Source: an uncultured Eubacteriales bacterium
Lineage (GTDB): Bacteria > Bacillota > Clostridia > Oscillospirales > QAKW01
DNA length: 5,274 nucleotides
Direction of reading: 5' to 3'
Assembly (NCBI GenBank): GCA_934378025.1
Contig: CAKRPM010000102.1
Span: forward strand, 1-5,274
Part shown: piece by piece, positions 1 through 5,274 of the stretch
Layout of the letters: the number at the start of each line of letters is the position of its first letter
Position numbering within the stretch: position 1 is the stretch's first letter
Notes under the pieces: generated by a model
The model's database searches: none
The model's input: only the letters and a program-made list of their open reading frames with translations
Told to the model about the DNA's origin: nothing
Translations under genes and position numbers: made by a program

Positions 1-183
1 AATCTGATCCGCCATTTTTTGCACCTTGGGCAAATGCGTTCCGACAAAATAGCTGCTGACGCGATTTTTCAGCTTTTTGGCCTTGCCGATGTAAATAATC
101 GTGCCCGCCTTGTCTTTCATGATGTACACGCCCGGCTCCAGCGGCAGCTTTTTAATTTTTTCACTACACGACTGTTTGCTCAT
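1..183 (-). CDS. uvrC: UvrABC excinuclease subunit C, N-terminal part (runs off left edge)
   Basis: UvrC is the dual-incision nuclease of nucleotide excision repair; it acts in the cytoplasm on the UvrB-DNA pre-incision complex. Only the first 61 codons are visible. They form the start of the GIY-YIG nuclease domain: the opening [12 protein letters not shown] is typical of UvrC, with the GVY half of the motif at residues 18-20, YIG at 31-33, and then [13 protein letters not shown]. Tyr31 and Arg41 match the catalytic Tyr and Arg of the domain; the catalytic Glu lies outside the window. The ATG at 183 is chosen because GGAGG sits 4 nt upstream (188-192) and the protein begins at the usual distance from the motif. 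The gene starts only 17 nt after the U-tract of a strong terminator and shows no promoter of its own. The identification is secure; the rest of the gene cannot be judged. Confidence 0.95.
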   Translation of the reverse strand, partial: MSKQSCSEKIKKLPLEPGVYIMKDKAGTIIYIGKAKKLKNRVSSYFVGTHLPKVQKMADQI

Positions 184-199
184 TTTGCCTCCGTTTTAG

Positions 200-229
200 A
201 AAAATATCCCGTCAAAAATTGACGGGATA
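200..229 (-). terminator. Intrinsic terminator after the HPr gene
   Basis: A perfect 10-bp inverted repeat (205-214 and 220-229; minus-strand arms TATCCCGTCA and TGACGGGATA) with a 5-nt loop is followed on the minus strand by TTTTT (204-200). This is a classic Rho-independent terminator placed 25 nt after the HPr stop codon. Its U-tract ends only 7 nt before the uvrC Shine-Dalgarno site, so it also controls how much transcript from upstream can reach uvrC. Confidence 0.9.
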
Positions 230-254
230 CTTGTGATGCGCTTTTTTGAATCGT

Positions 255-518
255 TTATTCGGACAGCCCTTTTTCGATCAATTCGACCAGTGCGTCCACC
301 GCTTTGTTTTCATCTACGCCGTCGGCAATGATGGTCACTTTCGTTCCCTTCACGATGCCCAGCGACAAAACGCCCAGCAGACTTTTCGCGTTAATTTTAC
401 GCTCTTCTTTTTCCACCCAGATCGAGCTTTTATATTCGTTGGCTTTTTGAATAAAAAATGTTGCGGGACGCGCATGCAGCCCGACATCATTGGTCACTGT
501 AACCTCTTTGGAGTACAC
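255..518 (-). CDS. ptsH: HPr, phosphocarrier protein of the PTS
   Basis: HPr is the small cytoplasmic carrier that takes phosphate from enzyme I (PEP-dependent) and passes it to the EIIA domains of sugar-specific permeases. In Firmicutes it is also phosphorylated on Ser46 by HPr kinase to act as CcpA corepressor. The sequence shows the active-site loop GLHARPA and the regulatory-serine block KSLLGVLSLGI. I choose the GTG at 518 over the TTG at 524. GTG gives an 87-residue protein with the histidine at 15, Arg at 17 and the serine at 46, exactly the family numbering. It also gives 8 nt between the G-rich ribosome site and the start, against 2 nt for TTG. The retained His15 argues against Crh, the HPr-like paralogue without the histidine. 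The gene has its own promoter and terminator, so it is probably mainly monocistronic. Confidence 0.95.
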   Translation of the reverse strand: MYSKEVTVTNDVGLHARPATFFIQKANEYKSSIWVEKEERKINAKSLLGVLSLGIVKGTKVTIIADGVDENKAVDALVELIEKGLSE

Positions 519-526
519 AGTCAATT

Positions 527-532
527 CCCCCC
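527..532 (-). promoter_or_regulatory. Ribosome binding site that decides the HPr start
   Basis: On the minus strand a run of six G residues lies 8 nt upstream of GTG 518 and only 2 nt upstream of TTG 524. Five of these Gs can pair with the CCUCC of the 16S 3' end using one G-U wobble. The spacing favours the GTG start. Confidence 0.65.
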
Positions 533-552
533 AAAACTAAAATGATGAACTA

Positions 553-581
553 ATGATAGCTTAAAAGAACGTCCAAGTCAA
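553..581 (-). promoter_or_regulatory. Sigma-A type promoter for HPr
   Basis: On the minus strand TTGACT (581-576, one mismatch to TTGACA) is followed by a 17-nt spacer and TATCAT (558-553, one mismatch to TATAAT). A T-rich run (590-582) directly upstream of the -35 box could act as an UP-like element. Transcription would begin near 546, giving a leader of about 28 nt before GTG 518. I saw no CcpA cre site near it. Confidence 0.85.
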
Positions 582-636
582 TAAAAAACGACCACTTTTG
601 TCATTTGTTCCAAGTTTTCGAGAAAGAACCACCCGA

Positions 637-1143
637 TTATTGGATTTTTTCAACACCGATTACCGTGCCTTTCAGCGAAAAAAGCTGTGAGGAAACGGTA
701 AAAGACTTGCCGACGCCGACCGCCTCGCCCGCCGCGGTTCGCCGTGCGCCCTCGCTGCGATCCAGCGTTGCTTCCAGCACCACGGTATAAGTATATGCAC
801 TTTGGCTCTTTGCGGTGATCGTTTTGCCGTTTTGCAGCACCACCTGCTCGACAAAAGGCTCTTTTTGATACGAGATCAGCGTGCCCAGCGTTTTGTTTTT
901 CTGGGTCAGCGCCTGCCCCTCAAAAAAGGGATCGCGCAGCAGCTGCCCGCTGACATTGTCAAAGCGCATGGTAATGCGGCATTTTTCTTTGACCACGGTT
1001 TGTTCGGTTGTCTGTTGAGCGGCTTTATCCGCTGTGGAAAAGCCCCAAAAACGCACTGCCGTCACAATAATCAGTAACAAAATCACGGCGATGACCGCCG
1101 CGTCAATCAATGACAGCTTTGAAAATAACTTTCCGTTTTTCAT
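637..1143 (-). CDS. DUF4330-like single-pass membrane protein (second of tandem pair)
   Basis: A 168-residue protein of unknown function. Residues 1-10 are short and basic (KNGKLFSKL), residues 11-33 form one hydrophobic helix, and the rest is a soluble domain rich in predicted beta strand. The predicted topology is N-in with the domain outside the membrane. The N-terminal LFSK.S.ID motif, a mid-domain LGTLI turn and a C-terminal VGKSFTV...GTVIGVE stretch match what I recall of DUF4330. They line up with the preceding gene's LFGKIPVVD, FGTVQ and IGNHFTV...MRVIDLE, so the two are diverged paralogues. The ATG overlaps the preceding stop by 4 nt (ATGA), which indicates translational coupling; GGAGG lies 10 nt upstream. 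It is the last gene of the cluster, and no clear terminator follows before the HPr promoter. The family assignment is from memory; no catalytic motif is visible. Confidence 0.8.
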   Translation of the reverse strand: MKNGKLFSKLSLIDAAVIAVILLLIIVTAVRFWGFSTADKAAQQTTEQTVVKEKCRITMRFDNVSGQLLRDPFFEGQALTQKNKTLGTLISYQKEPFVEQVVLQNGKTITAKSQSAYTYTVVLEATLDRSEGARRTAAGEAVGVGKSFTVSSQLFSLKGTVIGVEKIQ

Positions 1144-1649
1144 TGCCCCGCCACCTCCAAATCAATGACCCGCATGCTCCAGTTGACCTGTTCGTTGGCT
1201 ACGGTAAAATGATTGCCGATGGCCAGCCGCTTTTTGCCGATAAAGGTGCCGCGGCTGCCGGTGGATTCGGTGGTACCGGTGACGACGATTTTCATGGTGG
1301 CGTAGCCGTCCACGGCCGCGCCGATCTCTTCGCCCGTTTCGCGGTTGCGCTCCCAGGCGATATAGGGCTGCCCCTCGACCGACTGCACCGTGCCGAACAG
1401 CACTCCGTCATTATTATACACCGTATCCCCCGCTTTCAACAGAGAAATATTGTTTTTTCCCGTATACTCCAACATCAGCGTGGCGGTGAAATCATAGCGC
1501 TGCGCCTGCGCCGTCTCGCCCGTCTGACTTTTGACCTGATCGCGGGTCAGTACAAAAACCGCGCCCGCCAGCGCCGCCAACAGCACCCCGACAATCAACA
1601 AATCCACCACGGGGATTTTTCCGAATAAACGGTATTTCTTTTCAGACAT
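1140..1649 (-). CDS. DUF4330-like single-pass membrane protein (first of tandem pair)
   Basis: A 169-residue protein of unknown function. It has a basic N-terminus (SEKKYRLFGK), one membrane helix at about residues 12-35, then a linker rich in Gln and Thr (36-50) and an extracytoplasmic-type domain. Recognisable blocks are GDTVYNNDGVLFGTVQ (74-89) and, near the end, IGKKRLAIGNHFTVANEQVN. No cleavage site or lipobox is evident, so it should stay anchored. The RLFGKIPVVDLLIV opening is the feature that suggests DUF4330. Its ATG lies 8 nt inside the end of the polymerase/ligase gene, with GAGGAG about 7 nt upstream, and its own stop overlaps the next paralogue. This packing ties both proteins to the glycan genes before them. 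A role as accessory or partner of the polymerase is an inference only. Confidence 0.82.
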   Translation of the reverse strand: MSEKKYRLFGKIPVVDLLIVGVLLAALAGAVFVLTRDQVKSQTGETAQAQRYDFTATLMLEYTGKNNISLLKAGDTVYNNDGVLFGTVQSVEGQPYIAWERNRETGEEIGAAVDGYATMKIVVTGTTESTGSRGTFIGKKRLAIGNHFTVANEQVNWSMRVIDLEVAGQ

Positions 1650-3057
1650 CCTGCCGCTCCTCTCCGATCCGCGCGCTCATGGCGCCCAACGTGATCATCA
1701 TAATGCAAAAAAGATTATTGTTGTAAAAGATAAAATCGGTCAGCCCCTGCGCCAGCAACCCGATCCAGGCGGCACACAGTGCAATGCTCAGCCGCCGCGG
1801 CGTTGTGCGCCGTGCGGATTTGATTTGCGTATGCGCCGTGCGGAACAGAAAAACCAGCACCAGCAGCAAAATCAAAAGGCCGATGACCCCGCTTTCGCAC
1901 ATGGTCTGCAAATACAGATTGTGCGCATGGGGGGCGTCCTCCGCCAGCGTTAAGGCATACGGCTCGTAAATTTTCCGAAAAGCGGCGTCGCCGATGCCGA
2001 TGCCGATCCACCAATATTTGGAAAGCATCGCCAGACACCCCTTCCAAATATTCACCCGATAGGCCGTGGAGGTATCGTCCAGATTGCCGATGCTCTGCAC
2101 CCGTGCCAGCACATTTTCGGGCAAAAACAGGGGGCTGATCAGCAGCAATGCCACGCCGATCCACAGCAGGCGCCGATCGGTGCGCCACAGCATAATGAGT
2201 ACGGCGATGACCAGCGCAATGTAACACCCGCGCGAATAAGTTAAAAACAAATTGCCCAGCAGCAGGGCGCTGCCCGCAAAGTAAAAAATCTTTTCCGCCC
2301 GCCGCTTGGCACAGCATGCCACGGTGATCGCAACGGGAAACATCAGTACCAAAAATTCACCGTATATGTTGGGATTTTCAAACGTGGCGGTCAGGCGCCC
2401 CAGCTGTTCGGAAAACAGCGTGGTATCCGTCCACTGGGTGGAAAGCGAACCGAACAAATACTGATACAGTCCGTACGCCCCCACTGCAAACGACAGCCCC
2501 GTCAAAATTTTCATGCCGCGCTCCATACGTCCTGGCCGACTGAGCAGAATGTACGCACAGGGCAGCATCGGCATCATGACAAACCGTATTCCGCCGCTGA
2601 GGACGCCGCTGCTGCCGCCGTACCCGATAAATGTATACAGCAGTACCACACCGGCCCACAGCGCCCAAAAAATCATCCCGTCCGTAATCACCGGCAGACG
2701 TTCCTTGCGGAAAATCAGCGCCGTCAGCGTCAGTGCCGCCGTCGCCAAGGCGCACAGCATGACCAACACCGTCGGCAAACACATCGCGCCCGCCGCCGTG
2801 ATCCACAGCATCCAAAAGGCGACATCGGGAATTTTCATCAACAGCCCGAGCAATGCGGACGAACGGATAAAATCGCAAAAGCGGCTGTTGAAAAACCGTT
2901 CGGCGACCCGATCGATGCGCCGCGCGCCCGAACGTTCCCGTCCGAACCATGCGCCCAGGGCGCTGCTTGCCAAAAACCTGCCCAGCGCATTTTGCACCGC
3001 CCGCGCCGCACGAACCGTCACACTGCCGTCCAAAAAAGCTTTTACTCTTTGTCGCAT
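1642..3057 (-). CDS. O-antigen ligase / Wzy-type polymerase family membrane protein
   Basis: A 471-residue polytopic membrane protein of the family that polymerises lipid-linked glycan repeats or transfers a glycan to an acceptor on the outer face of the membrane. Residues 1-70 are a basic, mostly soluble N-terminal extension; about ten hydrophobic helices follow. Family landmarks are GRLTATFENPN (220-230), the helix TYSRGCYIAL (273-282), a large loop with R334..IW and GIGIG (352-356), and the motif HAHNLYLQTMCESGVIGLL (377-395), which corresponds to the conserved H-x-H-N...E-x-G of Wzy_C proteins. The ATG at 3057 has a G-rich Shine-Dalgarno (AGGGGG) about 5 nt upstream and overlaps the flippase gene by 16 nt. 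In a Gram-positive context the product could be a wall or secondary polysaccharide rather than O-antigen. Polymerase and ligase cannot be told apart from sequence alone. Confidence 0.88.
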   Translation of the reverse strand: MRQRVKAFLDGSVTVRAARAVQNALGRFLASSALGAWFGRERSGARRIDRVAERFFNSRFCDFIRSSALLGLLMKIPDVAFWMLWITAAGAMCLPTVLVMLCALATAALTLTALIFRKERLPVITDGMIFWALWAGVVLLYTFIGYGGSSGVLSGGIRFVMMPMLPCAYILLSRPGRMERGMKILTGLSFAVGAYGLYQYLFGSLSTQWTDTTLFSEQLGRLTATFENPNIYGEFLVLMFPVAITVACCAKRRAEKIFYFAGSALLLGNLFLTYSRGCYIALVIAVLIMLWRTDRRLLWIGVALLLISPLFLPENVLARVQSIGNLDDTSTAYRVNIWKGCLAMLSKYWWIGIGIGDAAFRKIYEPYALTLAEDAPHAHNLYLQTMCESGVIGLLILLLVLVFLFRTAHTQIKSARRTTPRRLSIALCAAWIGLLAQGLTDFIFYNNNLFCIMMITLGAMSARIGEERQDV

Positions 3058-4616
3058 GGCGCCCCCTCTTTTCCTTTTTTACGACGCATTTTTTTCAGCT
3101 CGCCCAGCTCCTCGGAGCGCAAGCACCACAATGCGCCGAAATACACCGCCGCACCGAGGGCAAGCGCGCACAGCGTCACGACCAAACTGCCGATCGTGCC
3201 GCGTCCCAGCCAAAGCTCGCCCAGACGGCGCACGCCGTAGGCCGTCGCGCCCATACAAAGCGCCGCCGCAAGCGTTTTCCCCAGAGAAATAAACAGACTT
3301 TTTTTGATCAGTCCCGTTTTGAAAATCAGGGCAAAAACCACCAGCACCAACGCCATAAACCAGCCGCTGATCACCGTCGCCCACGCCAGCAGACGATACT
3401 GAGAGAACTGCCCTACAAACCAAAACGAGCAGCCAAGGTTCAGCGCGATGCCGCCCACCGCCGCCACCATGGGCACCCAGGAGTTTTGCATGGAATAGAA
3501 AAACTTGTTTAAAATTTCCTGCGCGGACAGCGCCAACATACCCAGACAGTAAATTTGAAGGCACGCGGTCACCGCCGCCGTGTTTTCCGCCGTAAATGCG
3601 CCGCGCTGATACAGCAGTCGGATGATCGGCTCGCCGCAGGCGAACACAAACGCGGTAATCGGCAAAATAATCGCCGATACGGTTTTCAGCATTTGTCCGC
3701 CGATGTCCGCCGCGCCCGCGCGATTGCCGGCGGCAAAGTGACGGGACATTTCCGGAAAATACAGATTGGTCATGGCGCTGGCAAACACCGCCGCCAAAAT
3801 AAAATACGCGTCATAGGCGTAGTTGAGCGTACTCAGCGCGCCCTCCCCCAGTCCCGAGGACAAATTGGTGGAGATCACGGTATTGATCGGCTGCGCCAGG
3901 GAGGAGACAAACAGCGGCAGCGTCAAAAGCAATACGCGCAGCATGTCCTTATCAAACAGCCGCCCGCCCGTGTGAAAGCGAAATCCGCGCCGAATGATAA
4001 AGGGCAGCAAAAAGACCAGCTGCAAGCTCCAGCCGACGGTAAAGGCCGCCGCCAGCCCCTCAATGCCGAAAAAGCGATTGAAAAACAGAAAATAGACAAT
4101 CAGCGTCAAATTGGTAAACAGCGACACCAGCGCCGGCGCCGTAAACTCGCCGTACGACTGCAAAATGCCGATAAACACATACGCCGCCGTGGCAAACAAA
4201 ATCACCGGTAAAATCATGCGGGTCATACGCATGGCCAGCGCCATCTGGGCGCCGTCAAACCCGGAGGCGACGATTTTTACATACAGCTTCGGGAAGCACA
4301 TCCCCACCGCGCACAGCACCGCCGATAAAATCCCCGCAATGCTTAAAAAACGGCTGGCAAAGCGGTTGGCGCTGTCCTTGCCGTCCTTGGACAGCCGCTC
4401 GTTGAACACCGGAATAAAGGCGGAAACGATCGCCGTTCCGAGCGTTACGTCATATAAAGTCAGCGGCAGCTTGCTGACTGCCTGAAATACGGCCGCCTCG
4501 CTGCCCGTGCCGTAATAGGCGGACAAAAACATGCCGCGCACCATGCCCAGCACCTTTGTCAATAATATGCAAGCCACAATCAAAATGTATGTAGCCGCGC
4601 CTCTCTTTTTATTCAT
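3042..4616 (-). CDS. MurJ/MviN-family lipid-linked glycan flippase
   Basis: A 524-residue polytopic membrane protein of the MOP superfamily. MurJ proteins flip lipid-linked glycan precursors, classically lipid II, to the outer face of the membrane. Family signs are the first helix KVLGMVRGMF (21-30), the block KLP...GTAIVSAFIPVFNE (49-73) and LLYQRGAFTAENT (334-346), followed by the FYSMQNSWVPM block; about 14 helices fit. The C-terminus is short, basic and cytoplasmic. I choose ATG 4616 because AGAGG lies 7 nt upstream and the next residues lead straight into helix 1. The longer frame from 4682 would add 22 residues with no ribosome site seen and would run into the repeat DNA. Several charged residues essential in E. 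coli MurJ appear substituted (see findings), so the symbol is withheld and the substrate may be another lipid-linked glycan. It is the first gene of the four-gene cluster. Confidence 0.88.
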   Translation of the reverse strand: MNKKRGAATYILIVACILLTKVLGMVRGMFLSAYYGTGSEAAVFQAVSKLPLTLYDVTLGTAIVSAFIPVFNERLSKDGKDSANRFASRFLSIAGILSAVLCAVGMCFPKLYVKIVASGFDGAQMALAMRMTRMILPVILFATAAYVFIGILQSYGEFTAPALVSLFTNLTLIVYFLFFNRFFGIEGLAAAFTVGWSLQLVFLLPFIIRRGFRFHTGGRLFDKDMLRVLLLTLPLFVSSLAQPINTVISTNLSSGLGEGALSTLNYAYDAYFILAAVFASAMTNLYFPEMSRHFAAGNRAGAADIGGQMLKTVSAIILPITAFVFACGEPIIRLLYQRGAFTAENTAAVTACLQIYCLGMLALSAQEILNKFFYSMQNSWVPMVAAVGGIALNLGCSFWFVGQFSQYRLLAWATVISGWFMALVLVVFALIFKTGLIKKSLFISLGKTLAAALCMGATAYGVRRLGELWLGRGTIGSLVVTLCALALGAAVYFGALWCLRSEELGELKKMRRKKGKEGAPCDKE

Positions 4617-4655
4617 TGCAATTCCTCTGTTACTGTTTTTTAGCATATATTTTTT

Positions 4656-4767
4656 ATCGCCGCGCTGCGGCGGGAAAATCATGATTATTGCTCTGTCGGC
4701 GGGAAGATCATTATTGTCGTGCTGTCAGCAAAAAAACATGATCGCCGCCCTGCAGCGAAAAAATCAT
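4656..4767. repeat. Degenerate tandem repeat, about 28 nt, four units
   Basis: Units are at 4656-4683, 4684-4711, 4712-4740 and 4741-4767 (28, 28, 29 and 27 nt). The shared plus-strand core is roughly CTG(T)CGGCGGGAAAATCAT. Units 1 and 4 match at 23 of 27 positions without gaps; units 1 and 2 share nearly all of the second half apart from a one-base insertion. Unit 1 contains a perfect 6-bp hairpin (CGCCGC, loop GCT, GCGGCG), and the unit 1/2 junction holds the palindrome AATCATGATT (4677-4686). The array ends 40 nt before the flippase start codon, so it falls in the promoter or leader region. The period is not a multiple of three, which argues against coding. Confidence 0.7.
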
Positions 4768-4954
4768 CGGCTGCGCGGCATTTCCTCAAAAAGCAAAGCA
4801 CCGTCTTTTTTTGGGCGCTGCGTTTTTTTCACCGCCCTTTTGCCGAGGAACTTTTTGGGGACGGTTTCGCTCGCAAAGGCTTGCTTTTTCCCGCTGCGCT
4901 TGTCGGATTTTTTTGCCCTGCCTGTTCTCGACGGCATACGCTCTCGTCCTGCCC

Positions 4955-5004
4955 GCGCTTGCAAAAGGAGCTTGTTTCCCCGCCAGCGTTTGCAAAAGGA
5001 GCTT
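4955..5004. repeat. 19-nt direct repeat with 31-nt period
   Basis: GCGCTTGCAAAAGGAGCTT (4955-4973) recurs as GCGTTTGCAAAAGGAGCTT (4986-5004), 18 of 19 identical, starts 31 nt apart. A looser third copy, with AAAAGAGGTACTTTTTT, may lie at about 5026-5041. Function unknown; it may be part of a composite intergenic repeat. Confidence 0.65.
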
Positions 5005-5039
5005 TTTTAAGTTTGACCATTTTTAAAAGAGGTACTTTT

Positions 5040-5191
5040 TTGGCCGCCCTCGCCATGTGGGTCGTTTGGCCAAGGGATCGTGCCGCAGCCGTGCCCTGCA
5101 CGGGCGGCAACAGCCGCAAAGGAGCGCAAAGCGATCCTTGCTGCGGCACTGCTGCCACAGCGGAAAAACCTCTGCCCTTTCAAAGCCGCTG
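5040..5191. other. Cluster of inverted repeats able to form a four-way junction
   Basis: A 9-bp stem (5080-5088 with 5141-5149) closes over three hairpins. They are 5089-5094/5098-5103 (6 bp, 3-nt loop), 5104-5108/5113-5117 (5 bp, AACA loop) and 5119-5139 (5 bp, one G-A mismatch, 3 bp, AAA loop). Only 5118 and 5140 are left unpaired at the junction. Flanking stems are 5040-5045/5068-5073 (TTGGCC/GGCCAA) and 5158-5163/5186-5191 (CAGCGG/CCGCTG). All pairs are Watson-Crick, so either strand could fold. It could be a structured RNA, a dispersed palindromic repeat or chance in GC-rich DNA. No known RNA family was recognised. Confidence 0.45.
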
Positions 5192-5274
5192 CCCTGCCGC
5201 TCTTCCGAACAAAAATCTGCCGTTTTTCGGCGCTCGGTTTTCCTGCACGAGAAAAAAGGACAGCAGGCAAAAGT

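Larger units (their letters stand above)
4617..5274. other. Non-coding region upstream of the flippase gene
   Basis: About 660 bases without a believable gene. Frames are open on both strands because stop codons are scarce in GC-rich DNA. Their products are Arg/Lys/Ala/Ser-rich, overlap one another, match no family I know and lack good ribosome sites. The stretch holds many T-runs on the plus strand, two short repeat families and a cluster of inverted repeats, listed separately. The expected promoter of the glycan cluster must lie here or beyond the window, but no convincing -35/-10 pair was found. The gene to the right is not visible. Confidence 0.7.

Noticed and set aside
582..636. Terminator after the last glycan-cluster gene
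   Set aside because: A T6 run exists on the minus strand, but only a weak bulged AAAAG/CTTTT-type stem precedes it. The cluster may simply run on into HPr.
1110..1628. 172-residue plus-strand open frame
   Set aside because: It lies wholly antisense to the DUF4330-like genes, has no family resemblance and is Arg/His/Gln-rich as expected of a shadow frame in GC-rich DNA.
2513..4485. Long plus-strand frames of 124 to 259 residues across this stretch
   Set aside because: They are antisense to the polymerase/ligase and flippase genes, whose minus-strand frames show clear family motifs and overlapping operon structure.
4637..4645. Possible extended -10 promoter for the flippase (TGCTAAAAA, minus strand)
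   Set aside because: Only four of six bases match the -10 consensus, there is no -35 partner, and the leader would be very short.
4656..5004. CRISPR array
   Set aside because: The repeats are degenerate and directly abutting or present only twice, with no unique spacers of constant length and no cas genes.
4531..5010. 159-residue plus-strand frame
   Set aside because: It begins inside the antisense of the flippase gene and runs through the 28-nt repeat, whose period does not preserve frame.
5080..5149. Cloverleaf taken as a tRNA
   Set aside because: The closing stem is 9 bp, the loops are 3-4 nt, and there is no 7-nt anticodon loop or TTC T-loop.
4764..5270. Overlapping minus-strand frames of 66 to 109 residues
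   Set aside because: Mutually overlapping, low-complexity Arg/Lys/Ala/Ser products with no motif; ribosome sites are poor and some begin at TTG. Judged non-coding.

Overview
The window reads as chromosomal DNA from a Gram-positive bacterium of the Clostridia type, probably an Oscillospiraceae-like lineage of moderate to high GC. This is inferred from four things. The HPr carries both the His15 and the regulatory Ser46 sites. Shine-Dalgarno sites are strong and GGAGG-like. The HPr promoter is a near-consensus sigma-A type. An HPr gene next to uvrC is an arrangement I recall from Clostridia. All credible genes lie on the minus strand, so transcription runs from high to low coordinates.

Right end, 4617-5274: about 660 bases with no credible gene. 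Next to the first gene is a degenerate tandem repeat of about 28 nt (four units, 4656-4767). Further out is a 19-nt direct repeat with a 31-nt period (4955-5004). Beyond that is a GC-rich stretch (about 5040-5191) whose inverted repeats can fold into a compact four-way junction flanked by two more hairpins. No known RNA family was recognised in it.

Middle, 637-4616: four tightly packed, overlapping genes (overlaps of 16, 8 and 4 nt). In transcription order they are a MurJ/MviN-family lipid-linked glycan flippase, an O-antigen ligase/Wzy-type membrane glycan polymerase or ligase, and two tandem paralogous single-pass membrane proteins that resemble DUF4330. The order suggests an envelope-glycan export module: flip a lipid-linked precursor, polymerise or transfer it outside the membrane, with two membrane-anchored accessory proteins of unknown role. 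The flippase appears to lack several charged residues that E. coli MurJ needs, so its substrate may not be lipid II.

Left end, 1-636: a near-consensus promoter drives the HPr gene (PTS phosphocarrier). HPr most likely starts at GTG 518, which restores canonical His15/Ser46 numbering. A strong intrinsic terminator follows HPr. Immediately after it comes the first 61 codons of uvrC (nucleotide excision repair), which runs off the left edge.
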